Below are positions 1 through 8,158 of a stretch of DNA of 64,000 nucleotides, one piece after another. The translations under genes and the position numbers were made by a program. The stretch covers positions 1 through 64,000 of the forward strand of contig JAFRBA010000020.1 of NCBI GenBank assembly GCA_017405115.1. The letters run 5' to 3'. Origin of the DNA: Kiritimatiellia bacterium. GTDB lineage: Bacteria; Verrucomicrobiota; Kiritimatiellia; RFP12; UBA1067. The stretch's first letter is position 1; every line of letters begins with the position of its first letter. The notes under the pieces are model-generated. The model saw only the letters and a list, made by a program, of their open reading frames with translations. It was not told where the DNA came from and did no database searches.

Positions 1-233
1 CACCTCCCTTTATGTCATTTATGCGATTACGATATAATTATATCATAATCGACGATGCCATGCAAGGGGGAATGTTGATTTTATTGAAGATTCCTATCGC
101 GCACCATACCGAACGCTACCGACAAAGTGGCAAAGTCGGGAGGTCGCCCCTGCTGACGCGACAGGGAACGGGGACGCTGGAGATTTGCTATAATATGCTG
201 TGAAGAGGCCTTTCCGATGGCATGTCGGGAAGT
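1..233. other. Upstream non-coding stretch with promoter
   Basis: I see no convincing gene here. A 14-bp perfect palindrome (GATATAATTATATC) lies at 31-44 and includes a -10-like sequence. A second -10 hexamer, TATAAT, is at 189-194. It would start a transcript near 201 that carries the conserved box at 234 in its leader and reads into the small gene at 308. Confidence 0.45.
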
Positions 234-271
234 GTAACCTTCTAACGGCGTGTGTGTAGACAAGGCAGATC
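234..271 (+). promoter_or_regulatory. Conserved GTAACC box, copy 1
   Basis: This is a diverged copy of the box found ahead of the putative effector genes. GTAACCTT is followed by CGGCGTGTGTGTAGACAAGGCAGA. It lies 74 bp before the ATG at 308, the same distance as copy 3 has from its gene. It falls downstream of the TATAAT at 189-194, so here it would be in the 5' untranslated RNA. Confidence 0.5.
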
Positions 272-307
272 GGGAGATATGAACATCCAAAAGAAAGAAG
301 GTGGCCA

Positions 308-560
308 ATGAGCGGATTGAATTCGATAGTGGGGCTGAACAAGGTCAGCGTGGATTATCGTCCCGAAATCGTTTCGACGGAAAAAAAACGAAGGCAAGAA
401 GGATGTAGACAACATTGCGAAAGATGTAGACAACACCGTGAAAAATGTAGATAACATCGAAAGCGGTGTCGATAACGTGCAAAACGGCGACTACATGGAC
501 ACACTTTTTATGGAATTCCCCAAAAAGGACAAGGACAAGAAGGGCGGAGAGAACGCGTAA
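308..560 (+). pseudogene. Small heptad-repeat protein, interrupted at an A8 tract
   Basis: The frame opens at ATG 308, behind AAGAAAGAAGG, and begins MSGLNSIVGLNKVSVDYRPE. It runs into a stop soon after a run of eight A at 381-388. Removing one A (or a +1 shift) joins it to a second open frame ending at 560, giving about 83 residues. The second half contains four 7-residue repeats (DVDNIAK, DVDNTVK, NVDNIES, GVDNVQN), encoded at 402-485 with an exact 21-bp period, and a Lys/Asp-rich tail. The conserved box upstream groups it with the effector-like genes further on. It could be a phase-variable gene, a decayed gene or a sequencing error. No family was recognised. Confidence 0.45.
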
Positions 561-590
561 CCTTTTGCCTCGAGGCGTGTAAACAGACCA
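557..590 (+). promoter_or_regulatory. Conserved GTAACC box, copy 2
   Basis: GTAACCTTTTGCC, TCGA, GGCGTGTAAACA: a near-perfect copy whose core GCCTCGAGGC is a 10-bp palindrome. It overlaps the stop codon of the preceding small gene. Only a weak 38-codon frame (from ATG 610) follows, with no clear function, so this copy may be orphaned. Confidence 0.55.
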
Positions 591-764
591 GAAAACAATT
601 TCAGGCAAATATGGTCCCCGGCGGTATCCTCGCGATCTCGGATGTGTCCGCCGGCGGTGAGAGCAAAATCACGGCTAATAGAGTATTTGGTATAATATGC
701 GCGAGCGTAAAGAAATACAAGAAATGAGAAAAGGTGTTGTGTAGAAAGCAAAGGCGATTGTTCC
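591..764. other. Intergenic, with a -10 hexamer at 691-696
   Basis: No supported gene. GGTATAATATGCGC (TATAAT at 691-696) is a good -10 element, probably for the four-helix gene at 879. The leader RNA would contain the facing repeat arrays that follow. Confidence 0.4.
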
Positions 765-858
765 AAGGGATAAAAGCGATGGAAGTGATAGCAGGGATAA
801 AGGATGAGCCCCTATCTCTTCGATCGCTTATATCCCTTTTATCGCTAACTTCCCTTTG
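765..858. repeat. Facing arrays of 9-bp repeats (hairpin), locus 1
   Basis: The left arm is four 9-bp units at 765-800: AAGGGATAA, AAGCGATGG, AAGTGATAG, CAGGGATAA. The right arm at 823-858 has four units in the opposite orientation; reverse-complemented they contain AAGCGAT, AAGGGAT, TAGCGAT and AAGGGAA. The arms can pair imperfectly around a loop of about 22 nt. The right arm ends 20 bp before the ATG of the four-helix gene at 879. The same architecture, but with GAC instead of GAT, precedes the second four-helix gene at 8813. Confidence 0.65.
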
Positions 859-878
859 CCCCTGAAAGGAGAGACCGC

Positions 879-1556
879 ATGACCAAAATCGTTTTGCCGC
901 ATTCGGGTTATAAGAAGCTCATCGTCTACAAGAAGAGCGACGTGATATATCAGGGAACGGTAGTTTTCTGCCGGAGGTTTTTGCCGCAGTATGGCGACCG
1001 CACCGTCGACCAGATGACGCAAGCCGCCAGATCATGTAAGCAGAACATCGCCGAAGGCAGCGCGGCGGCGGGGACAAGCCTTGAAACGCAGATAAAGCTT
1101 ACGAATGTCGCGCGGGCGACGCTCGACGAACTCCTTGAAGACTATCTCGACTATCTCAAGGCCCATGGCGCGGCCGAGTGGGCGATGGACAGTGAGAAGA
1201 AGACTGCCGCGCGCGAATTTGCCAAGGAACATGCAGAGTGGGAGGATTGGAAGCCGCTTTTTGAGTCACGTCCGGCAGAGACGCTCTGCAATCTTATGAT
1301 TGTAATCATACAGCAGAGCCGCTATATGCTCGACAATATGCTCAAGTGGCAAGAGGAAGATTTCAAGGCGCATGGCGGCGTTCGCGAAAGAATGCACGCA
1401 GCACGTACCGAGACGCGTGGAGAGTCGTGGGACAAGGCAGTCTATTCAATGCTTGACCTTTCCGCGAGCCCTGCCGATCTCGAAGCGCGGCTCGCGAAGA
1501 TCATTGAGTCAGCTAGACGCTCGGCACAGAGCATAAAGAGACGAAAAGGATGGTAA
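879..1556 (+). CDS. Four-helix bundle protein with suffix domain (S23/Avd-like), copy 1
   Basis: A 225-residue protein of the four-helix bundle superfamily that includes S23/IVS-encoded proteins and the Avd accessory protein of diversity-generating retroelements. Residues about 40-90 carry the family signature ([15 protein letters not shown], then a long helix with [12 protein letters not shown]). The C-terminal extension, with [12 protein letters not shown] near 165, fits the described 'four helix bundle suffix domain' subfamily. It is cytosolic, and its biochemical role is not established. The start is set by AAAGGAGAG 8 bp upstream. It is about three-quarters identical by eye to the protein at 8813. 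The truncated RapZ-like frame begins 5 bp after its stop, so the two may once have been an operon. Confidence 0.8.
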   Translation: MTKIVLPHSGYKKLIVYKKSDVIYQGTVVFCRRFLPQYGDRTVDQMTQAARSCKQNIAEGSAAAGTSLETQIKLTNVARATLDELLEDYLDYLKAHGAAEWAMDSEKKTAAREFAKEHAEWEDWKPLFESRPAETLCNLMIVIIQQSRYMLDNMLKWQEEDFKAHGGVRERMHAARTETRGESWDKAVYSMLDLSASPADLEARLAKIIESARRSAQSIKRRKGW

Positions 1557-1561
1557 TGCTC

Positions 1562-1711
1562 ATGAAAGTCTCCATCCTATCCTTCTCGTACAAGCGAGGG
1601 TTGCCGGAGGACAAGACCGGTAATTCGGGTGGCTTTGTGTTCGACTGCAGGGCGATGCCGAATCCGTACTGGGACGAATCGCTGCGCGGCGGACAGGAAT
1701 TCACGCACTGA
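1562..1711 (+). pseudogene. Truncated duplicate of the RapZ-like gene
   Basis: A 49-codon frame whose first 43 codons nearly duplicate the start of the gene at 3001. About 128 bp align, with roughly ten mismatches. It ends in an unrelated tail and a stop. It retains [20 protein letters not shown] and the [10 protein letters not shown] segment, but lacks the GCTGGQHRS loop that defines the family. It sits directly behind the four-helix gene, where the intact gene may originally have been. Confidence 0.75.
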
Positions 1712-1719
1712 TAAAATGG

Positions 1720-1725
1720 TATAAT
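1720..1725 (+). promoter_or_regulatory. -10 element for the DUF1016 gene
   Basis: AAAATGGTATAATATGCGC places TATAAT about 50 bp before the ATG at 1776. This gives the inserted gene its own transcription start, just after the truncated RapZ-like frame. Confidence 0.55.
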
Positions 1726-1775
1726 ATGCGCATCGAGTATCGGTAGTTAAGTATGAAGTGACAGGAGGACGATCC

Positions 1776-2993
1776 ATGAAGAAAATCGAGAAAGAGTTTG
1801 AGCAGATCAGGGCATTTATAGCCAGTAGCCGCAATCGCGCTGCTGGTTTCATGAACTATGCCGCAGTGGCTACTTATTGGACAATTGGGGCTTATGTTTC
1901 AATTCGTCTTGCAAGCAGGGATTGGGGCGTGAAATCCGTGGGGCAGCTTTGTGATTACCTGAAGACCCGCGAACCTAAATTGCGTGGGTATGGACAGCGA
2001 CAGGTATACAACATGATTGAATTTTTTAAGGCGTATTCTAATAAAGAGTTTTCAGAATTGCACAGTCAGTTGAAACTTGATGAATTTGTTGTTGGATACT
2101 CCAGAAAAGAGGATGAAGCTGACCCTTTGCAGTCAGTGACTGCAAAAATTGAAGCATCGGTTTCTGCCGCAAAATTGCAGTCGGTGACTGCAAAAGTTGT
2201 CGGTGGCGAAATCGCGCGTTCAGCGAAGGCACAGTTTTCAGGTGTCCTGGCCAATGTGCCGGAAATGCCGCAGTTTCTGGCGCTTACGACATTTACCAAT
2301 CACACGGAAATCATCAATCGCTGTCGCTCAATGGAGGAAAAAGTATTTTACATTCTATACTCTGCACATGAAAGGCTTAAGTTACGCGAGCTGCGTAGAG
2401 CCATTGTGACGCAGACATACGAGTCTGTAATGAGCAAAGAGAAGAAGGTGTCAAGGACACTCAAAGAGAAATATCCAGATGCGGAGTTTATGCTTAAGGA
2501 TCGTGCATTCCTTGACTTTTTGAATCTGCCAGAGAAGCATAACGAACGCCAGTTGCATTCTGGTATCCGCGAGAACATAAAGAAGTTCATTTTGGAGCTC
2601 GGAAAGGACTTCCTCTGGATGGGCGACGAGTATTCGATACAGGTCGGCGGCAAGCGGCGGAGGCTGGACCTTCTTTTCTATCACCGCGCGTTGCGGTGTC
2701 TGGTCGATGTGGAGTTGAAGGCTGTTCCGTTCGAGCCTGAATTCGCCGGAAAGATGGATTTCTATCTTGCTGCGATTGACGACCAGGTAAAACGCGAAGA
2801 CGAGAATCCGTCTGTAGGCATTATTCTCTGCCCAGAGGCTGGGAAGTACGAAGTGAAATATGCGATAGATCGCACGATGAGTCCGATGATGATTGCCGAA
2901 TACAAGCGATTGCTCATTCCAGAAGAAGTGATGAAGAAGTCGCTGGAGGAATATTGCACGTTCATGAAGAAGGAAGATGGTGGCCTGAAATAG
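1776..2993 (+). CDS. DUF1016/YhcG-family PD-(D/E)XK nuclease
   Basis: 405 residues. The N-terminal half matches the DUF1016 N-domain (YWTIGAYVS, GYGQRQVYNMIEFFKAY). The C-terminal half is the YhcG nuclease domain: MGDEYSIQVGGKRRRLDLLFYH, then CLVDVELK and GKMDFYLAAIDDQ, so the D, E and K of a PD-(D/E)XK active site are visible. Members are found in restriction-modification neighbourhoods and defence islands; a defence role here is inference. The linker (about residues 115-145) contains a repeated LQSVTAK segment encoded by near-perfect palindromes. The start at 1776 is chosen for AGGAGG 7 bp upstream. The gene lies between two copies of the RapZ-like 5' end and ends 7 bp before the intact copy. 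Confidence 0.85.
   Translation: MKKIEKEFEQIRAFIASSRNRAAGFMNYAAVATYWTIGAYVSIRLASRDWGVKSVGQLCDYLKTREPKLRGYGQRQVYNMIEFFKAYSNKEFSELHSQLKLDEFVVGYSRKEDEADPLQSVTAKIEASVSAAKLQSVTAKVVGGEIARSAKAQFSGVLANVPEMPQFLALTTFTNHTEIINRCRSMEEKVFYILYSAHERLKLRELRRAIVTQTYESVMSKEKKVSRTLKEKYPDAEFMLKDRAFLDFLNLPEKHNERQLHSGIRENIKKFILELGKDFLWMGDEYSIQVGGKRRRLDLLFYHRALRCLVDVELKAVPFEPEFAGKMDFYLAAIDDQVKREDENPSVGIILCPEAGKYEVKYAIDRTMSPMMIAEYKRLLIPEEVMKKSLEEYCTFMKKEDGGLK
2127..2193 (+). repeat. In-frame palindromic repeats inside the DUF1016 gene
   Basis: TTGCAGTCA-G-TGACTGCAA (2127-2145) is a perfect 9-bp-arm palindrome. A second copy at 2175-2193 differs at one base. Each encodes LQSVTAK, separated by IEASVSAAK, and the whole insertion keeps the reading frame. 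It falls in the linker between the two domains. Confidence 0.7.
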
Positions 2994-3000
2994 AAGGTTT

Positions 3001-3423
3001 ATGAAAGTCACCATCCTATCCTTCTCGTACAAGCGTGGTTTGCCGGAGGACAAGACCGGAAATGGCGGTGGCTTTGTGTTCGACTGCCGGGCGATGCCGA
3101 ATCCGTACTGGGACGAATCGTTGCGCGGATACACCGGCCGCGACAAGCCTGTCTGCGACTTCTTCGACCGCTACAAGGACAAGGTGGATTGCTTCCTCGG
3201 CGCGGCGGAAACGCTTGTCCGCCAGTCGATCGACGAATATCTCAACGACGGCCGCGACCACCTTCAAGTCGCCTTCGGATGTACAGGAGGGCAGCATCGT
3301 TCCGTGTACTTCGCCGAGCGCATGGCCGAGCGGCTGGAGGGGATTGAAGGGGTGGTGATTGAGGTGATGCATTTGGTAAAACCATTTGGAAAGAGTGAAA
3401 AGGAGGCGAGTCATGTTGTTTGA
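3001..3423 (+). CDS. RapZ C-terminal-domain-like protein
   Basis: 140 residues matching the C-terminal domain of the RNase adapter RapZ (YvcJ family) without its N-terminal P-loop ATPase. Visible signatures are [13 protein letters not shown] near residue 25, the central GAAETLVRQSIDEYL helix, and GCTGGQHRSVYFAERMAE near residue 93. In RapZ this domain binds small RNAs; a similar role here is only a possibility. AGAAGG 4 bp upstream supports the ATG. It overlaps the next gene by 11 bp, so translation is probably coupled to the Sel1-repeat gene. Confidence 0.8.
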   Translation: MKVTILSFSYKRGLPEDKTGNGGGFVFDCRAMPNPYWDESLRGYTGRDKPVCDFFDRYKDKVDCFLGAAETLVRQSIDEYLNDGRDHLQVAFGCTGGQHRSVYFAERMAERLEGIEGVVIEVMHLVKPFGKSEKEASHVV

Positions 3424-6340
3424 CTTGTGGATAATTAATGAAAGATGGCACACGAACGAGTTGGTGGAGACGCCAACTTGCAAGACAGATGTGTTTTTTG
3501 AGGAAGACGAACTAAAAACGGCAATTGATGAAATTGTCAAAAGTGCGAATAAAAAGGCGCAGTCTGTTGCAACATTACATCCAGATCTTGTCACAGATAT
3601 AGAGTGTGTCAAGGAATCTAGCGCTTGGACTATTTATGCGAATCTAAAGCGGACGGTTGGCGCAGATCCATTAAAGGCAGAAATGTGCATTCAAAGATGT
3701 AGGTTGTGCGATATTGATCTCGTTCACCTTAAGCGACATCACACCGTTGGAGTGGGTTTGAGTCAACGAGACAGTGCTATTGAGAAATTGAGACAAGTAG
3801 CTTATGACTATGAGACGAAATTGAAGTCCATAGTCGACTGTTGCGACGCGGCCCGTAAAAGTGGTGATAGCAAGTTATTGATGAAAGCATTGTCACATGG
3901 AAGCATTGACAAATTCATAGATGAGCAGCGAGATTGTGTTAATAATACTTGTGACTTAGTTGAGATGTGGCAAGCTTTTGAGAAGGGCGAGCTGCCGGCA
4001 TCAGCGATCCCGCTCTCGCCTGAAGAAAAATTACTTCGAGCAATATTTGGGGATATGATAGATGAAGAAGAGAGAGATGAGAGGACTGCTACAGTCAAAA
4101 GATATCGCCAGGCAGCAGAGATGTGGGATGCTGACGCACAGAACAACCTTGGAGCCTGTTACTATAAGGGCGAGGGCGTAGAGCGCGACATCAAGGAGGC
4201 GGTTAAGTGGTATCGTCGGGCTGCAGAACAGGGGCATGCTAGAGCGCAGAACAATCTTGGGGTTTGCTATGCTAATGGTGAGGGCATGGAGCAGGACATG
4301 GCCGAAGCCATGCGTTGGTATTGTAATGCGGCGGAACAGGGGGATGCTGTGGCACAGAACAATGTTGGAAACTGTTATTACAATGGTGATGGCGTAGCGC
4401 AGAATCTCAAAGAAGCTGTAAAGTGGTTCCGTAGGGCGTCTGATCAAGGTAATGTTAGTGCGCAGTACAACCTTGGGGTATGCTATGATAGGGGTAATGG
4501 TGTTGAACAAAATCTTGAAGAGGCAGTGACATGGTATCGTAAGGCGGCGGCGCAAGGATATGCCAGTGCACAATACGCCCTTGGTTGTTGCTATGAAAAT
4601 GGTGAAGGTATAAAAAAGGATGCGAAAAAGGCAGTATATTGGTGTCGTCGGGCGGCATGGCAGGGACATGCTAAAGCGCAGTGCAAACTTGGTTACTACT
4701 ATGATGTAGGCATGGGGGTGAAGCAGGACAAGAAAGAGGCAGTGAAGTGGTTTCGCATGGCTGCGGAACAGGGACATGCTGTTGCGCAGTATAATCTCGG
4801 ACTTTGCTATGATTACGGTAAAGGTGTGGACGAGGATAAAGAAGAGGCAGTAAAATGGTACCGCTTGGCGGCGGAGCAAGGGCAACGCAATGCGCAATAT
4901 AATCTTGGAGTTATCTATGCTAACGGCGAAGGTGTTGAGCAGAACGAAGAGGAGGCAGTTCGATGGTATCGTAAAGCGGCTGAGCAGGGAGATGCCGAGG
5001 CACAGTACGATCTTGGTTGTTATTACAACAACGGCGACGTTGTGGAACAAGACGATAAGGAGGCGGCGAAGTGGTTTCGTAAGGCTGCGGATCAGGGACT
5101 TGCCAATGCGCAATATATGTTTGGCCACTGTTGTTTTTACGGTAGAGGGGTTGCAGAGGACAAGGAAGAGGCGGTGAAATGGTATCGTTTAGCGGCTGAT
5201 CAAGGGGTGCCTTTAGCACTGTATATACTTGGGGTATGCTATGACAAGGGAGAAGGTGTGGCGCAGGACAGTAAAGAGGCGATAGTGTGGTATCGCAAAG
5301 CGGCAGAGCAGGGTTTGGCTAGAGCGCAATACTGCCTTGGTGCCCGTTACAGTATGGGCAAGGGTGTTACACAAGACAAGACGGAGGCGGAGAAATGGTT
5401 TCGCAAGGCAATGGCGCAGGGATATTGGGAAGGTCGGCCTTTTTTAGGAAGTTTTGCAGGTACCTTCTGGATGCTTGCTGACGACGATAAGCCTGATAGT
5501 GCAATAGCCATGAAATGGTTCCGTTCGGCGGCAGAGCAAGGTGATGCAGATGCGCAATACTTTCTTGGTGGTTGTTATGATATGGGTGTTGGTGTGAAAC
5601 GAGACGAGGAAGAGTCGGCGAAGTGGTTTCGTATGGCGGCGGAGCAAGGACATGTTGACGCAGCGCGTAGAATTGGGCGATGTTATGAGAATGGCGATGG
5701 TGTGGAGCAGAATCAAAAAGAGGCCGCGAAGTGGTATCGTGCGGTGGCGGAACGCGGTGGTGTCCGGGAACAGAAAATACTTGGTGACTGGTATCGGAGC
5801 GGCATAGGGGTTGAACAGGATATGAAGGAGGCGGTGAAGTGGTATCGTGCTGCTGCAGAGCAGGGGAATGTCTTGGCACAGTATGAACTAGGGTACTGCT
5901 ATTACCACGGGAAAGGCGTAGAACAAAATAGAAATGAGGCGGTGAAGTGGTATCGTGCTGCCGCGGAGCAAGGAGATATTATAGCGCAGAATGAACTTGG
6001 GGAATGTTATTACTATGGTGAAGGTATTGAACAAGATAGGGAAGAAGCAGTAAAATGGTATCGTCAAGCTGCTGAACAGGACTATGCCGATGCAATGTAC
6101 AGTCTTGGATACTGTTATTATTACGGCGAAGGTGTAGAACAAGACAGGGAAGAAGCAGTGAAATGGTACCGTGCGGCAGCAGATCTGGAGGATGACGAAG
6201 CGCAATTCCAACTCGGTGAGTGTTACGATAAAGGTGAAGGAGTGACGCAAAACAAGATTGAGGCAGAGAAGTGGTTTCGTATGGCGGCAGAGCAAGGGAA
6301 TGAATACGCACAGAAAAAGTTACAGGAAAAAGGTTTATAA
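3413..6340 (+). CDS. Sel1-like repeat protein with 20 repeats
   Basis: 975 residues. The N-terminal region of about 210 residues is unrecognised. It is followed by 20 consecutive Sel1-like repeats of 36 residues, consensus AQ-x2-LG-x-CY-x2-GEGVEQ-x3-EAVKWYR-x-AAEQG. One unit (about the 13th) is irregular, with an expanded loop. There is no signal peptide, so the protein is probably cytosolic and acts as an alpha-alpha superhelical scaffold for protein-protein contacts. The start at 3413 is chosen because AAAAGGAGG lies 7 bp upstream; an upstream in-frame ATG at 3386 lacks one. The stop overlaps the next start by one base (TAATG), implying coupling to the DUF4209-like gene. Confidence 0.88.
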   Translation: MLFDLWIINERWHTNELVETPTCKTDVFFEEDELKTAIDEIVKSANKKAQSVATLHPDLVTDIECVKESSAWTIYANLKRTVGADPLKAEMCIQRCRLCDIDLVHLKRHHTVGVGLSQRDSAIEKLRQVAYDYETKLKSIVDCCDAARKSGDSKLLMKALSHGSIDKFIDEQRDCVNNTCDLVEMWQAFEKGELPASAIPLSPEEKLLRAIFGDMIDEEERDERTATVKRYRQAAEMWDADAQNNLGACYYKGEGVERDIKEAVKWYRRAAEQGHARAQNNLGVCYANGEGMEQDMAEAMRWYCNAAEQGDAVAQNNVGNCYYNGDGVAQNLKEAVKWFRRASDQGNVSAQYNLGVCYDRGNGVEQNLEEAVTWYRKAAAQGYASAQYALGCCYENGEGIKKDAKKAVYWCRRAAWQGHAKAQCKLGYYYDVGMGVKQDKKEAVKWFRMAAEQGHAVAQYNLGLCYDYGKGVDEDKEEAVKWYRLAAEQGQRNAQYNLGVIYANGEGVEQNEEEAVRWYRKAAEQGDAEAQYDLGCYYNNGDVVEQDDKEAAKWFRKAADQGLANAQYMFGHCCFYGRGVAEDKEEAVKWYRLAADQGVPLALYILGVCYDKGEGVAQDSKEAIVWYRKAAEQGLARAQYCLGARYSMGKGVTQDKTEAEKWFRKAMAQGYWEGRPFLGSFAGTFWMLADDDKPDSAIAMKWFRSAAEQGDADAQYFLGGCYDMGVGVKRDEEESAKWFRMAAEQGHVDAARRIGRCYENGDGVEQNQKEAAKWYRAVAERGGVREQKILGDWYRSGIGVEQDMKEAVKWYRAAAEQGNVLAQYELGYCYYHGKGVEQNRNEAVKWYRAAAEQGDIIAQNELGECYYYGEGIEQDREEAVKWYRQAAEQDYADAMYSLGYCYYYGEGVEQDREEAVKWYRAAADLEDDEAQFQLGECYDKGEGVTQNKIEAEKWFRMAAEQGNEYAQKKLQEKGL

Positions 6341-8148
6341 TGTTAACAAACTCGCCAGCTTTGATTGGCGATTGCTACAATGATGCAATCGTGTCAGAAA
6401 AACTTGCTAAGGTTCCTGAGCGTAACTCCTGCAGGTACCACAAGATTTTTTTGCTTATCGTGGAAGAGGTTGAACAGGCACACAAATGGATATATTCATC
6501 ATTGGGACAAATAATGTGGATGGAGATTGATGAAAATAGTTTTTCTACTCCGTTTAAATCTTATACCGCCAAAGAACAAGACGGACGTTTGGTGCCGGTG
6601 AGCATTGATACCTTATCAGAAGTTGAGTTACAGTTGTTTGCTTCGCTTATTGATGAAAATCGTGTAACGGATGCTCGTGTTAAAGCGCGTTTGGCTGATA
6701 TACTTTGGTTGCGAAGGTGGACAATGGGGCAAAACAATCCTCGTCAGTATGCTGATATAGCGATAGACGCCTATCGAACGATACCGTTAACCTACATAGA
6801 TTGGGTGCATGGTGATGGTCGCAAGTGTTGGTCTCGAGCGTTAAAATTAGCAATACATTTTAAAGATCATGAACGAATCAATTCAATCATAAAAAGTTTG
6901 TTGTCCACCTTTAACGCTGTGGGCGATTATGAAGATAGGACAATTGAAGATATAGCAAGGATCTTATTTGCGGAGAAAAATAGATTGCCAAATTCAACAA
7001 AGATAGAGGTGGCTCGGAAACTTGAGAAAATGGCGGAAGAGGGTATGAAGTCAGGATTACGGTCCGCTTGTGACGCAATTGAAGAAGTGAAGGCATGGTA
7101 TGCAGCAGCAGATATGAAAACAGAAGCTAATCGTCTTGATTTGCGAAAGATTGAATGGATGGAGGCACAGGCGGACGAACTTGTGCGAACCCAAGATGAT
7201 AGTCGAGGTAATCCGTTCATAGGGGCAGTCTCATTTTATGAAGAATCATTAGGATTGACGGAGAAATTACCGAAGCAAACTACGAACTTGCAGGACATTC
7301 AGCGAAGACTGCGAATTAAGTTACATGAGAGTCAGCAAAAAATGGTCAATTCAATGCGTACGATAGAGAGGGCAACAGATGTGGCAGAGTGGAAAGAATG
7401 GGTACATAGGCAAGTGTCTGGAGTCGATAAAGACAAGGTGCTTGTTAGATTTGTTGAATTGTCTTCAACTGTAGACAGTTCAAGTGCGGCGCAAGTTTCG
7501 CTATTGGATTGTATTTGTACCAAAACATATTGTGATAAGACGGGAAGAACGGTGCGGCGAGATGATGTTAGTAACACCAATGCCATCGCGAACACTGTAA
7601 ACACAAAGTCATATGGCGACACAATCAAGTCTGTAACAGAAACGATCTTGTTTCCAGCATATCAAATTGTCAAGAGTGAACATATATTTCAAAGACGTGA
7701 TTTTGCCAGTCTTGTCGAACATTCGATTTTCCTTCCTGAACATCAACGTAAGTGTTGGACGAATGCATTATGGCATGGGTGGCAAGGACATTTTCTTGAA
7801 GCGGAATTATTTATCGCACCCTTAATGGAAAGTTTAGTGCGAAGTTTATTGTCTCCACGTGGAGTTAAGGTTTCTTATCATCGTAAAGAAGATAATGCGG
7901 AGCAATATGAAGCACTTGGCTCGTTGATGAAACAGGTGGATAATGAGGGCGATGTTATGCCCCCGGAGTTGTCTCAGGAAATTGAGAATTTCTTTTGCGA
8001 TACAGTAGGTCCGAATGTCCGGAATGTGGTTGCTCATGGCCTATTTGGCGATAATGACATCAATGGTCCTATCGCATTTTATACATGGTTTTTTGCATTG
8101 CGACTCGTGGTGAAAGGACGCCGATGTCAGGCGAAGGATACGAAATGA
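6340..8148 (+). CDS. DUF4209-like protein with C-terminal R-x4-H (HEPN-type) motif
   Basis: 602 residues, mostly helical, with no signal peptide. The N-terminal two thirds looks like a helical-repeat region. The C-terminal 130 residues contain FLEAELFIAPLMESLVRSLL and then NVRNVVAHGLFGD, matching the end of DUF4209-type proteins. The R-N-V-V-A-H stretch fits the R-x4-6-H signature of HEPN ribonucleases. RNase activity is inference. Translation is coupled to the Sel1 gene upstream, so the two may form a complex, possibly a defence or toxin module. The family assignment is from memory of motifs only. Confidence 0.6.
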   Translation: MLTNSPALIGDCYNDAIVSEKLAKVPERNSCRYHKIFLLIVEEVEQAHKWIYSSLGQIMWMEIDENSFSTPFKSYTAKEQDGRLVPVSIDTLSEVELQLFASLIDENRVTDARVKARLADILWLRRWTMGQNNPRQYADIAIDAYRTIPLTYIDWVHGDGRKCWSRALKLAIHFKDHERINSIIKSLLSTFNAVGDYEDRTIEDIARILFAEKNRLPNSTKIEVARKLEKMAEEGMKSGLRSACDAIEEVKAWYAAADMKTEANRLDLRKIEWMEAQADELVRTQDDSRGNPFIGAVSFYEESLGLTEKLPKQTTNLQDIQRRLRIKLHESQQKMVNSMRTIERATDVAEWKEWVHRQVSGVDKDKVLVRFVELSSTVDSSSAAQVSLLDCICTKTYCDKTGRTVRRDDVSNTNAIANTVNTKSYGDTIKSVTETILFPAYQIVKSEHIFQRRDFASLVEHSIFLPEHQRKCWTNALWHGWQGHFLEAELFIAPLMESLVRSLLSPRGVKVSYHRKEDNAEQYEALGSLMKQVDNEGDVMPPELSQEIENFFCDTVGPNVRNVVAHGLFGDNDINGPIAFYTWFFALRLVVKGRRCQAKDTK

Positions 8149-8158
8149 AAGTGAGAGT

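Noticed and set aside
12..203. 63-codon frame at the window start
   Set aside because: No ribosome site, overlaps promoter-like palindromes, and the sequence shows no protein-like pattern.
381..388. Classic programmed -1 frameshift at A-AAA-AAA
   Set aside because: The frames require a +1 (or -2) change, not -1, so slipped-strand variation or an error is more likely.
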